NCBI GenBank assembly: GCA_933228895.1
Contig: OW121849.1
Location: 126,112,849 to 126,176,848 of the forward strand
Direction: 5' to 3'
Origin: Platycnemis pennipes
Taxonomy: Eukaryota; Arthropoda; Insecta; Odonata; Platycnemididae
Length of the DNA: 64,000 bases
Shown here: positions 47,385 to 58,129 of the stretch, one piece after another
Numbering within the stretch: the first letter of the stretch is position 1
How the letters are laid out: each line of letters opens with the position of its first letter
Position numbers and translations under genes: made by a program
The notes under the pieces: generated by a model
Database searches by the model: none
Seen by the model: only the letters and a program-made list of their open reading frames with translations
What the model was told of the DNA's origin: nothing

Positions 47385-48974
47385 CAGTGGAATCCCGGTA
47401 TAACGAGTGCTCATAATCCCTCGGAAACCACTCGCTAAATCGAACGCTCGTTATATCCGATGGTGTTGAAAAAACCCACCTAATTCTCATAGTCATTCGT
47501 ATTTACAGTTTTTCTTTTGTTTCCGTGGTATTTGACATAGGTAACAGCAAAAAAGTCATTTCAGGCACAATCTGGTAGAATATCAACATATTTCATGAAA
47601 GAAATGGGACATTTTCCATTATATAAAATATTAATTCCCCTAGTTTCGGTGTTTTTCTTCCAGTTCTTCTCTGTTTCGATCGCCGAAGAAAACTGTAAAG
47701 ACAGCATAACTAGTCGGAATTAAAATATTAGGTATACTGTGGAAGTTTTTGGATAATTTTGCGAATATGTCATGACGATAATATCAGCTTTGTTGAGTTT
47801 TTGAATGTTAACCAGTACGTCCATCAGTTGGGAAAATTGGCCTGAAGGTTCACTGAAATACGGCATGTTTCGGGGGTCGAAGATATTTTTCAAGCTTAAG
47901 CGAAGGCCAACTTACGGCTGTCTTTTTCCGACATGATTAACTGGAGCAATATCACGATAATTCATCGGGCGCGAACACGCTATGTTTGAACGAGTGCAAT
48001 ATCGCGATCGCGATTTTATCGCGATATTTATCGTGATAATATATAGTGATAATTTATCGGGGCGCGATATCGTGATATTTTATCGCGATATTTATCATGG
48101 TCACGATATCATGATATTTTATCGCGATATTTATCATGGTCACGATATTTATCGTGATGTTTATCGTGATAGTTATCGCACCCCGACATCTTATCATGCC
48201 CCGACATCTTATCGTGCCCCCGATTTTTTATCGTGCCCCGACATCTTATCGTGCCCCCGATATCTTATCGTGCCCCGACATCTTATCGTGCCCCGACATC
48301 TTATCGTGCCCCGACATCTTATCGTGCCCCGACATCTTATCGTGCCCCGACATCTTATCGTGCCCCGACATCTTATCGTGCCCCGACATCTTATCGTGCC
48401 CCGACATCTTATCGTGCCCCGATAACATATCGGCACGAAACATATCGGAGCACGATAAGATGATGTTTATCGTCACGCTGAGTTATCGTTATCGCCACCT
48501 TATGATATGCTAAAATTATCGTATCCCGATATTGAATTATCAATATCGCCCATGCCTAGACCTAACTCCCTCTCCTACTCTCATCTTGCTCGTCGTCTGC
48601 CCACTCCCACTGATGACTGGGCCTAACAAAAGAAGAACGTAAAACGGGAGCACGCAGAGCGAACTGAAGGCCGTTAATCGTTAATGTTTGGACATAACTG
48701 GCTTTAGGTGTTGTAGATATGGAACACATCTTATATTTTTAGTTTAATTAGCAGTTAATACAAAACACAACAGTTTATTTTTGCTAGGCGGTGCATCGCC
48801 CTCGAGAGATATCTGTCGTAATACCGAGCGTATACCGTCGAAGGAACTTTTTGGCCTCGCTATATCCACTTTATTTTACATGCAAAACATAGGCCTTTTG
48901 GCGGTACAAAGACAATCACTCGCTATAACGCGATTCTCGCAATAAGCCGTACTCACTATACCGGGCTTCTACTG
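47385..48974. mobile_element. TA-flanked inverted-repeat element, family copy 2
   Basis: Left end CAGTGGAATCCCGGTATAAC follows TA (47383-47384). Right end ACTATACCGGGCTTCTACTG ends at 48974, where the expected TA is now AA. The right 60 bp are the reverse complement of the left end of the element at 6509-8283, so this is a second copy in opposite orientation. A 600-bp block rich in ATCGCGATA and the 18-bp array is inserted at about 47950-48560. Confidence 0.75.
48181..48425. repeat. 18-bp tandem array, about 13 units
   Basis: Unit TTATCGTGCCCCGACATC is repeated with few changes. Because 18 is a multiple of three and the unit lacks stops, frames on both strands stay open and give repetitive peptides; these are not genes. 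On either side lie ATCGCGATA and ATCGTGATA blocks. Confidence 0.93.
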
Positions 48975-49211
48975 AAGTAGAAAATAAATTACCATTTAAG
49001 TTGATGAATACGCTTTTACCTTTTCAAACTGTAGTATAGTACTGGAAATCAAGTGACCTCTTTCCCGCACAAAATAAATAGGAGTTAGGGTGTATGAGGG
49101 TGGCATAAAAAATGGATTGGAAAGAGTTAAATGCCAGAAAATACAATATTTGATGGCACTCTTTCTCAAACTTGACTATCCCTAATAGCAACTGAAAAAA
49201 CATTAATAATA

Positions 49212-49429
49212 TGATGATGCAACTTGTATGAGTTTAAATATCTATATATCGATGTTTCAATGTATATCCATCTTGTTATCTTAGTGTCGAGAGTTCGAAA
49301 GGCCAGTCCTTCAAAGTTAGAGAGTGCATTATTTGCAAAGTGATTTGGTGTGTAATTTTTAACTCATATAAATGCGAGTTAACAGTCACTATGAGTTTAC
49401 TTATTCAGAGACAAATAAGAAACAAAACA
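49212..49429 (+). repeat. 5' LTR of a gypsy-like element
   Basis: TGATGATGCAACTTGTATGA...AACAAAACA matches 52608-53117, with shared GTGTCGAGAGTT and CCAGTCCTTCAAAGTTAGAG blocks. It begins TG and ends CA. It is followed by TGGTGCAGTCGGTACTC, a possible tRNA primer site. Confidence 0.8.
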
Positions 49430-50183
49430 TGGTGCAGTCGGTACTCAGTATAAAAGTGTGATGAATTTGAGTAGTGACCTGAAATAGGTAATTAACAAGC
49501 TGACCTCATGGCACCTTCAGTTGCTACAATAATTACATAGTGATCAGATGTGTTCATGGAGATACGCATGATGCCTTCATCATTGAAACCACCACCACGC
49601 TTGGAGCTAATGGGCTGTATAAGCAAGAACTGGAGGCATTTTCATCAAAATTTTGAGAATTTCTTGCTTGCTTCAGGGAACGAGAAAAGATCACCGGAAG
49701 TGAAAACGGCAATTTTGTTGAATTGAATTGGTGAGGAAGGTGTAGAGTTGTTTAACACTTTTCCTCTTCCAGATGAGAAAAACAAGACTTTAAATTGCAG
49801 GAGATAAACATTAAATTGCAGGAGATAAACAAATATGCTAAACCTAGGAAGAATGTGGTCATTGAACGTATTTAACAAGTGTGTTCAAGAAGAGTATGAA
49901 GATTTTGGACACTTTTACATGGAGTTGAGAAAGGTAATTAAGAAATGTGAGTATGGCAATTAGAAGAGAGCATCGGGTAAGGGATAGAATTGTAATTGGT
50001 ATATCTAACAGCCTTTAAGAACACCTCATTAGAAGACCCTTCCTTGTCAAAGGCTGTTGAGGTATTTCAGATGGATGAAGTGCATTATGACCAACAGAAA
50101 ATTTTGCAATGTCAAGATGTATTTCATTTGTCTAAAACAACTGAGAAAAATGATGTCTATCTATGACATCATCATCATCAAGG

Positions 50184-50540
50184 GTCAGCAATCCTAGGAT
50201 TGGTTTGACGCAGCCCTCCACTCGATTCTTCTATTGGCCAACCTCTTCATACCAACGTAGTTCCTCTCTTTCACATCCTTTATGACCTGCTTCATGTAAC
50301 TCATACGAGGCCTGCCTCTTCCATTTTTCCCGTTCACTTTTCCCTCGACGATTGTCTTCATCAGGCCATCGTGTCTTAAGATATGGCCGATTAGGTTGTC
50401 CCGTCTTCTTTTTATAGTTTTCAGCAGACTTCTCTTTTCTACCACTCTTCTTAGGACTTCTTCATTTGTCACTCGGTCGATCCATTTTATCTTCATCATT
50501 CTTCGATAGCACCATATTTTGAATGCTTCCACCCTTTTCC
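50184..50540 (-). pseudogene. 3' end of a LINE inserted in the LTR element
   Basis: The minus-strand frame has MKIKWIDRVTNEEVLRRV, LIGHILRHDGLMKTIVEGKV and GRGRPRMSYMKQVIKDVKER, the conserved C-terminal part of an arthropod LINE pol. After the stop comes GGATTGCTGACCCTTGATGA and an (ATG)n-type tail typical of this 3' end. It is 5'-truncated. Confidence 0.8.
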
Positions 50541-51890
50541 TCCAATAAAAAAATTAATCAAATTTTAATAACTAACTTTCAAGCCCTTAATTTTTCCTTC
50601 GTGATACGATATTTGCAATCCGCATGTACTGATAAAAGTTTTTTAAGCTAATGCATAGGTAGCTCTGCAGCAAACAATTGCTGAACGATATTGATAGAAG
50701 TGTAAAACCACGACATTGTTGTAGGCGTAAGTCAGAGGGTGAGTATATTTAATTATTTTAATGCTAATTTTGTATCTCTACGTAGATCTTTGCATAATCT
50801 TTTGATTTTCGAGATCCAAAACTTTTCCTCTCCTCCTCATACAGGTGTGAATAGCATGTTCCAGTGTGTCCTGGTGTGGAATCACGGATGCATCTTTCAT
50901 GTTATCAATCTGTATCAATAACGCTTACCCCTAAAGTAGTGCAAGGTTAACAGCAACCGTCAATAAAAATCGCTCCACTGATAGTGATAAGGAATTTTAA
51001 GTGCTACGCCAAAAATGAAGAATGTGGATCAGGTTCTCTCTGACATAAGTTAAATAAAAAAATAACGACAATGCTAGCGCATGCCTTATGAAGATCCATG
51101 ATTGCAGCCGGAATCACAAACTTTGTTTCCGAATTGCTCTTGCCAAAGGTTTGTTCTGAATGTGGAAAAGTTCTTTATTACCAATTGCTGATTTTTTACG
51201 TGCCTTCGTATTTGTGATTTTATAACACCTCCATATCTCACTGTCGCAGGTACACTTCCACTTCAGTAAAACTTCGTTACTGCCACAGTGATGTGATTGT
51301 TGGGGTTCATTGCTAGGAAACACTGAAGCGAGTGAGCTCTCAGCCAGTGGCGAGTTATGTATGAAATGTATTTGTTATTAGTAATTTCATCAAAAGGTTC
51401 ATTAAAGATGTAAAAGCTGATTGGAAATATACTGTCTCGCCACCAACAGTTTTATTTTTCATTTTAGTCAACTTAAGTTGGTAACCTTGGTAATGGGAGA
51501 TTAGAGAATAATCGATTTTGGGATTCGAATATATCAACCGTGAGATTCGAGAATTATCAATTGTGAAAATCGAGGACTATCGACTGTGAGATCTTGGGAC
51601 TGATGTGGTATTCCTACGCCTCGTATCTCATCGTATCTCCTTCGTAGCGGACATTGCACGCCTTGATATCTCATTCGCATACTATCCGGTAGTGAATGGT
51701 ATCCATTGCCGAAGCGTGGCAGCAGGGCTCAGGGCTCCATATCTTCATCATTGGATAGTATCCGGTTACTAAGTATATACGTTGGAAGCTGTGCTATGTG
51801 GGTAGACATAATATGTTTCAGTGCCCGAGGGGTGGGTGAGTCATTTAGTAATTGTGGAAAATCCTAATGTGCAATTAAGGTTATGTTTGG
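50541..51890. other. Interior of the LTR element, no clear content
   Basis: Includes short mirror-like blocks near 51520-51600 (ATTCGAGAATTATCAA types) and near 51680-51780 (ACTATCCGG / GGATAGTATCCGG). No coding region was recognised. Confidence 0.45.
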
Positions 51891-52560
51891 ATCCCCTTGA
51901 ACACAATAAAGTGGTTTTCCGGGAACCTTATTTAATACCAAGTTTGGAAGAGATCAAGCCTAGGCTTGCAAATAAGAGAGCATATTGTGTTTGATTTGAA
52001 AGATAGTTTTTGGAACATTCAATTAGATGATGACTCAGTGAATTGTTGCACTTTTAGTACTCCATTTGGATGCTACGCATTTAAAAGACTGCCTTATGGT
52101 TTAGTTTCAGCACCTGAAATTTTTCATAAGGTACCTATATGAAAAATGTTTCTCTGGGATCGATGGGTGCATTATATATTTTGATGACTTGTTGATTGCA
52201 GTTAATTCTTGGGACAAACATGACAAGATAGTTGATGTTGTGATTACTAGAGCTAAGTTCTTTAATATTAAATTTAATGACATAAATCTGCAGAGTCTCT
52301 GAGGTAAAGTTTTTAGGTCATGTCTTCAATAAAAATAGCATGAGGTTTGATGACACCCAAGTTAAGGCAATTGAGAGCATTGAAGCCCCCAAAAATAAAA
52401 GAGAACTGCAAAAGATATTGGGCGTGTTGAATTACCTAAGGCCATTTATACCTCACTTGTCAGCGATCTCTGCTCCATTATGAGAATTACTGAAAGAAAA
52501 GGTGGAATTCTCTTGGTTACTGGTTACCTATACACGACCAAATGCTGAAAGTTTTAAAAG
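51890..52560 (+). pseudogene. Decayed reverse transcriptase of the LTR element
   Basis: Across frames: FDLKDSFWNIQLDDDSVNCC, TFSTPFGCYAFKRLPYGLVS, CIIYFDDLLIAVNSWDKHD, VKFLGHVFNKNSMRFDD and QKILGVLNYLRPFIPHLSAI. The order and the YFDDLL box are those of Ty3/gypsy-type reverse transcriptases. Frameshifts and a stop before ELLKEKVEFSW inactivate it. Confidence 0.85.
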
Positions 52561-52607
52561 AATGTCTCTTGTGCCCCAATGTTGACTAATTTTGAAAATT
52601 AATAACA

Positions 52608-53117
52608 TGATGTTGTAACTTGTATGAGTTTGAATAATGTTGCAACGTATATCGATCTTGTCATCTTAACCCATTGGGGTAATTGGTGATTTCCTGGTCT
52701 ACCTTATTTTGCCTTAAGGTAAAGAGTTGGCGATTCGCCTGTCACAGCTGGAATTCAATGTTCTAATGCTATTTTTTTCCCCATTGATATGTTCCACAAG
52801 TCTTTTTTTTTATTCAGAGAAAAAAAGTTTTGAAATATTTAATGTATAATTAATTTTAATTTCCAAAAAAAAAATTAAAAAAATTCCAAGTGAAAATTTT
52901 CAGAAAATTAAATAGAGTTTAAAAGGCAGGAAATACATGGAAAATTAAAAGGCGAATGGGTTAGCTAATTAGTGTCGAGAGTTCTAAAGGCCAGTCCTTC
53001 AAAGTTAGAGAGTGCATTATTGTCAAAGGGATTTTGTGTGTAATCTATAACTCAAATAAATTTGAGTTAACAGTCACTACGAATTCACTCATTCACAGTC
53101 AAATAAGAAACAAATCA
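52608..53117 (+). repeat. 3' LTR, split by a TTAA element
   Basis: Matches the 5' LTR except for the 299-bp insertion at 52666-52964 and substitutions. Without the insert it is about 211 bp. Confidence 0.8.
52666..52964. mobile_element. TTAA-type MITE inside the 3' LTR
   Basis: TTAA CCCATTGGGG at the left; CGAATGGG then TTAG at the right (last base changed or a variant site). The 5' LTR lacks it, giving an empty-site comparison within the window. Confidence 0.72.
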
Positions 53118-53241
53118 CATGATACAACTAGATGCATTGTGTAGTAAGTTTATGATGATCTAATTAAGCTTCTTTTACCGAAAACAGAATGGCATAATAT
53201 GTTGATAACCACATTATGCTTTAAAACTCATTGAGAATTAC

Positions 53242-53479
53242 CTGTAAATGGCACTATTGAAGAACCAAAATGAAAGCCTTCAATTATTTCACACTTTTCC
53301 ACCTCTGTTCCATCACTTCGAGTATTAATGTTTACCCTTGATACTCTGGTACTATTGTCAGGAAGACTTTCAGTTAATGACCTCTCATTCGTTGTTGGAG
53401 CAAATTTTTCAGGAAATATGATTGACTTGGCATCTGATGACAAACAGCTGTCCCATTTCAGATTCTGACTTTCATTCAT
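53242..53479 (-). CDS. XRCC5: Ku80 exon: core
   Basis: 238 nt, acceptor TTTCTTTTCTAG, donor GTAATT, phase 0 to phase 1. The end encodes SDGTEVEKCEIIEGFHFGSS and IVPFT, matching human [25 protein letters not shown]. The first 50 or so residues are a Ser/Thr-rich stretch longer than the corresponding human loop. Confidence 0.9.
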
Positions 53480-53599
53480 CTAGAAAAGAAAGGTATCATT
53501 TCAATATTGGTCAACATTTCATTCAAATATTTGTAATGGTCATAATGGTGAAGGAGACCTAGCTCCTATAGATCCTTCTAAAATTGCCTTTGGAAGCTG

Positions 53600-53700
53600 G
53601 AATCCTAGGTAGCATGGTTGTCTGTGCAGTTTTTGGCCCAGCAAGTCAAAGGTTTGTGATTTGATACCATGTCCAGGAAACCTTTTTCCTCTGGCAATAT
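53600..53700 (+). repeat. tRNA-derived SINE head (degenerate)
   Basis: A-box-like TAGGTAGCATGGTTGTCTG, then B-box-like TTGTGATTTGATACC near 53654, with a CCCAGCAAGTCAAAGG anticodon-side block. No intact cloverleaf. Confidence 0.5.
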
Positions 53701-53892
53701 TCAATCTTTCATTCAAACTATCACGGAAACACAAAATTCAATCAAACTGCAGTATCTGAGCCCATCATGACCTAGAAATGTAGTACATTTGGTCTTTGGT
53801 CATTAAAAAATATTCTCAGACAATGCCCTAATAAGAAAAAAATCATCTTAATGATGTATTAGCAAGAGAGAGAAGAAAATGAGCACCTAATA

Positions 53893-54648
53893 TTAACACT
53901 AGAACTGGCCAAGGGGTCATTTTGAACCAGGCAGCTGTGTATCTTTGAATGATGCTCTTAGATTTTTTTAGGTAGGAACATTATATATACGTCACTCCTA
54001 AAACACTAACTGAAAGTTTCTTGAAAGAAAGATAAGTATGCATGGGTCATTCCATGTCAATTCGATCAGCCCGTAGAGCAACCAATTTTGAATGAATTTG
54101 GCAAGACGTCATCATTTGATAGGAAAATAAAAACCTCAAAGCCATTTTGTAAAAGATGAAACCGGTATAAGAAATTGCGACGTAGCAAAATTAAAATTTT
54201 GCAACGGTGACTACACATTTTACGGTATATCTACAAGACTATTAAAGCTACAGATGCACAAAAGGACTTATTTTAAAGGCCCTTAATACATTGTATAAGT
54301 GTAATAAGGGATCATATAAAAAAATATAAACAATTTTTAAAGTTTATAACAATTTCAAAAATTTTAATCGATTTTTGATTATGTACCTATATCCTCTATT
54401 TTTCTCATTTTTTGTATGTTGTAGAGGAGGGTTGTATCTACAACATATAAAAAATCGAAGTTATAGGTACATCATCAAAAATTGATTTTAAAATTTGAAA
54501 TGCTTAAAAACTTTTAAAAAATGTTTATATTTGACACCAACTTTTTTCAGAATTATGGTTATTAGTTTTTGATTAAACATGAACAGGTGTCAAAAGGCCC
54601 CTTAGCGGTCAGAAGAGCAGGGAGAACTCTGACAATCCTAGTGTTTAA
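53893..54648. mobile_element. TTAA-flanked inverted-repeat element, 0.76 kb
   Basis: TTAA (53893-53896) then CACTAGAACTGGCC; GACAATCCTAGTGT then TTAA (54645-54648). Inside, around 54425, a fold-back pairs TATGTACCTATA and TATAGGTACAT blocks. PiggyBac-style ends, no transposase. It lies in the Ku80 intron between the exons at 54733 and 53479. Confidence 0.7.
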
Positions 54649-54732
54649 GGGCTTGCTAGCCACATAATGTTGTAACACCCAAGCAAGTACACAACTGGTG
54701 CCATAACACATCATAAATTCCATTAAATATAC

Positions 54733-54873
54733 CTTCTTGTAACCAGAAACAGGAATCAATATCTTGGACCCAATATCTAAACAAATATTCCAAGGTCGAG
54801 GTTTCACTTTTCTCTTTTGAAATGAGAGGAGCTGAACAGCTGCTTCATCAATATCAAACTCAGTTCCCTCTAC
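54733..54873 (-). CDS. XRCC5: Ku80 exon: start of beta-barrel core
   Basis: 141 nt, phase 0 at both ends, acceptor TTCTTCCAG, donor GTATAT. It encodes EGTEFDIDEAAVQLLSFQKR and KPRPWNICLDIGSKILIPVS then GYKK, matching human [20 protein letters not shown]...PCRLTIGSNLSIRIAAYKS. This is the entry into the Ku DNA-encircling domain. Confidence 0.92.
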
Positions 54874-55234
54874 CTGGAAGAATAAAATTTAATTGACTCA
54901 GAGAATATCACAGTAAAATGTACACTTCTAATGATAAAAACAGCAACTTTAAAAGTAGCACAAAAACTGCACTAAAATATTGAGATTTTCAATTTTGGCA
55001 TTTTTCCTTGTTACAGGTAATCTAATATGTATAATAAAGAGATATGGTGACAGTCAACCTGAAGAGCTAGCAGCAGCTATAAATGTGCTGACCTTCACCC
55101 GCTCCCAGTGAAAAGTTTGGGAACCTTTGACAAAACACCTATATAAGAGTGAATTTGCACTCCCAAGAAGACAGTACACGGCAAGAAAATAAACACCATA
55201 TTAGTCTAGTCTTGGACAAGTAGTCTCTAATGCA

Positions 55235-56828
55235 TAGTTGGGAAAGTTAACAAAAAAATTAACTGATTAAAGTTAATCTCTGTAAAAATTAACTAGTTAA
55301 AAGTTAATATAATGAAAAATAACTGATTAAAGTTAAAGTTAAAAAAAGGAACTTTTGCGTTAAAAGTTACTTTTTCAGTTACTTGGCATATTGGATGCTG
55401 TTGTAATGGAGGCCTTGATGTTTTTTTTGGTTTAGCAAACAAAGCAAACACTGAAAACTGACATTGTGGTTTTTTTCCATCCATATCAATTTATTAAAAA
55501 ATATTTGAAATGCCAGGCAACAAGGGAATTTTAAAGGTGAAAACTGATGTAATATTTAATTAACTAAATGTCAATACCATAAGGACTACAAAACATATCC
55601 GCTCTATGAAAAAGGTGGAGGACGGCTCTTCGCAGTAGGTGGAGGTCCGTTCTACGTAGAAGGAATCAGTTTAGGGATTGGCCTCAAACACTACAGTCAC
55701 AACTCAACATTGCTGTTTTTTTATTTTCTTTTTTTTTATACCCGTCCCTTTTCATTGGCAAGTATTTGCCCCAAACCTCCCTCCTCGGTCAAGTTATATT
55801 GTCTCTAAACATGATACTTTCAGCTCAAACATAATGTTTTAATTTGTGGTTGAGTCTATTCTGTTTATTCCCTCTTCTCCTCACATTTCTGACTGCAGTC
55901 TTGAAAAACGTTTAATTCAATGGTATCAGGCACGCAAATGTTGTGGTACATCATTTAAAAAAAGAAGAAAAAGTCAACTTTGTACAGCCCACAGTTTCTA
56001 TTTCATTTTCAATGCGTTTAAACGCCTCGACGTCATCCTCAGGATAAACTCCATTAGTTTATCCTGAGGAACATGCCACAGTATAAAGTTGACTGTTTCT
56101 TTTTTTTAAAACAATGTCATGAGGAAGCTATTTAGCAAGCAAGAGGGTTGAAATGCATGCGATGTATCCCTTCACAGTTGTAACATTTCAGTGGAAACGG
56201 CTTAGTTATATTGAGTTACAGTAAATGCTGGGGGTTTACATGCGCACCCTTTCTCGTGTACATTTCTGATGTATTGACGATGCAGTGTTGCCGAGTTAGG
56301 CATGCATAGACTGGTGCATAGTAACCGATAATTTACTTTGAATGAACCCCTCCACCTCATTACCCATCATAGGTTTTTAGGCGACCCTTGTTCCTCACGT
56401 TCAACAGCGTAGTATTGATGACATGATGTTACCGAGTAGGGCATATGAGCCCTCCAGGACATTGTCTTCACATGGTTTTGTGTTTCCTCATCTGGGAGTG
56501 TGTTCCTAAACATTGGCAGTTACTCCCCTCAACCCTGCTTTTGTTTGGATGTACTCGTCTGGGCCTATTAATTGCATTCTTACACAACTACCCACCTATA
56601 TTGAATTCTTAGATACTGTTTTAGTTTTCCCTTCGCCTGTTGGGCAAGCTTTGCGCCCAAATTCAACATTAACATTTACCAAACATTCAACAAAAATGAT
56701 CGAAAAAATTAACTGAAGTTAATTTTGTATCAGTTGTAGATTTTACCGATTCAAGTATACTCTTCTAAAAAGTAACAGTTAAGTTACCTAAATTTTTAAT
56801 GATTAGTTTTAAACATTAATCCCAACTA
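55235..56828. mobile_element. Inverted-ended element, hAT-like
   Basis: Left TAGTTGGGAAAGTTAAC and right TTAATCCCAACTA are inverted ends; AGTTAA blocks recur near both. An 8-bp duplication could not be shown. A hairpin with 14-bp arms (CCTCAGGATAAACT) lies at 56037-56069. No transposase motif was seen. Confidence 0.5.
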
Positions 56829-57219
56829 TACCCTAATGGCAACCCCATTTTCATAATTAAATAAATTCAGGACCTGGTGCATTATTTGTACAAATAATCC
56901 ACAGAAATATTCTCTCTTTTCATCATCATACATGGTTATACATATATGTATGCATGTAGTGATGGCTACAAATTTTTCAATTAGAGATGGGGCATTAAAA
57001 TCTTTGAATCCTCCAATCCCTCACATAATGCCTCTATCGTCGAATCCTCGAATCCATTAAATTTCACCATGAATCTGAATCCTTAACAATCTGAGTCACT
57101 CACATCCTCAGCAGATGAAAATCCTTACATTCCTCTCAATTCAACTTTACCACCACCAGCCTTGATCATAATCAAAAGTATGGATGGAACCCATTCTTCG
57201 AGAGCCTTGTTTGCCCAAT

Positions 57220-57335
57220 GGCAATCTGGCATGACAGGGTGCTCTGTGTCATACAGGTTGAAAGAGCACCAGAGAGCAATCATTCACGGGAGCATAAAGG
57301 AACATGCCATTGTAGAACATGCATACTTCGGAGGT
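57220..57335 (+). pseudogene. Penelope-like GIY-YIG endonuclease fragment
   Basis: The plus frame reads MTGCSVSYRLKEHQRAIIHG then KEHAIVEHAY. This resembles the Penelope-like element endonuclease motif TGR.(I/V)S.RLKEH.RA...G....SA(I/V)AEHA. Only the end of the domain remains, and no reverse transcriptase was found nearby. Confidence 0.6.
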
Positions 57336-57719
57336 TCAGGCTGTAAACCTAGTCACGCACCACGGGTTGGCATTAAACCCAGCCAACAATAAGCATTAGG
57401 CATTGGACACTAGAGATTAGCATTATACCTGGTGCACCGGAATAAGACGCACGCTCTGAGAGTAAGGCCGATGCTCTGAGGTTAAGAACGTGTTGGGGAA
57501 AGTAGGACCGAGAATCTACAAGAAAGGACGCGTTAGCGTAATAATTACTAATTAATACGGACATGGCATTTTCGCGTAATGTTTTTTGCCACATGATTCA
57601 CGAAAGACACAACTTCAGGGTTTAATCACGAAATTAACCGTGTCTTCTTTGAAACGCGATTTTTTTAACGAAATTTGAGATATTTTGAAAATGCCGAATT
57701 TTTGTAGCATGAAATATTT

Positions 57720-57810
57720 TCTTTAGTAATGGCCGGATCGGATCTTTCATTTTTCTCGGTTCCGGATTCGGATCCAAAGACGCGGAGAAAAATCGGATCC
57801 GGATCGTAGA
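57720..57810. repeat. CGGATC-rich repeat block
   Basis: GGCCGGATCGGATC, TTCCGGATTCGGATCC and TCGGATCCGGATC recur within 90 bp. Possibly the end of an unidentified transposon. Confidence 0.4.
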
Positions 57811-58129
57811 TTTTAAATTTTCGCGTCTTAGCGATCGAAGTGCCCCGTGAATGGAATGTAGGTGCGGTAGATATTAACAACAAGAGGATGTGCAACTTAG
57901 GTCACGTGATTAGATGATAACGTTACCGTGAAACTAGAAGCAAAATAAAGAAATAGGACTTTTTTCCCCCATTACCCCGGTATCGCGGGAAAAAAAAATA
58001 CGTAGGATGTCACGCGGGTAGCCTACATTCGCCGGGATTAGGCGGACAACGAGAAGAGAATATGCAAGCTCAAAGTGAGTAATGCCATTTTTAAGATATG
58101 TAAGAGTAACGACTACTGTCATTCTGACA

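Larger units (their letters stand above)
49212..53117 (+). mobile_element. Defective Ty3/gypsy-like LTR retrotransposon
   Basis: Two LTRs bracket a decayed gag-like region (about 49590-50150, with ELMGCISKNWRHFHQNFENF in one frame), a LINE insertion and a pol remnant. Target duplication was not identified. The interior is only about 3.2 kb including the LINE piece, and most of pol (protease, RNase H end, integrase) is missing. It lies in a Ku80 intron, antisense to the gene. Confidence 0.78.

Noticed and set aside
48181..48425. Possible CRISPR-like array
   Set aside because: The units are contiguous with no unique spacers, and the setting is eukaryotic.
48209..48513. Overlapping long open frames on both strands
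   Set aside because: They are read from an 18-bp tandem repeat lacking stops; the peptides are pure repeats.
49500..49620. Possible extra Ku80 exon
   Set aside because: The exons at 53242-53479 and 44547-44686 join in frame and align directly with the family. This stretch is the gag-like part of the LTR element.
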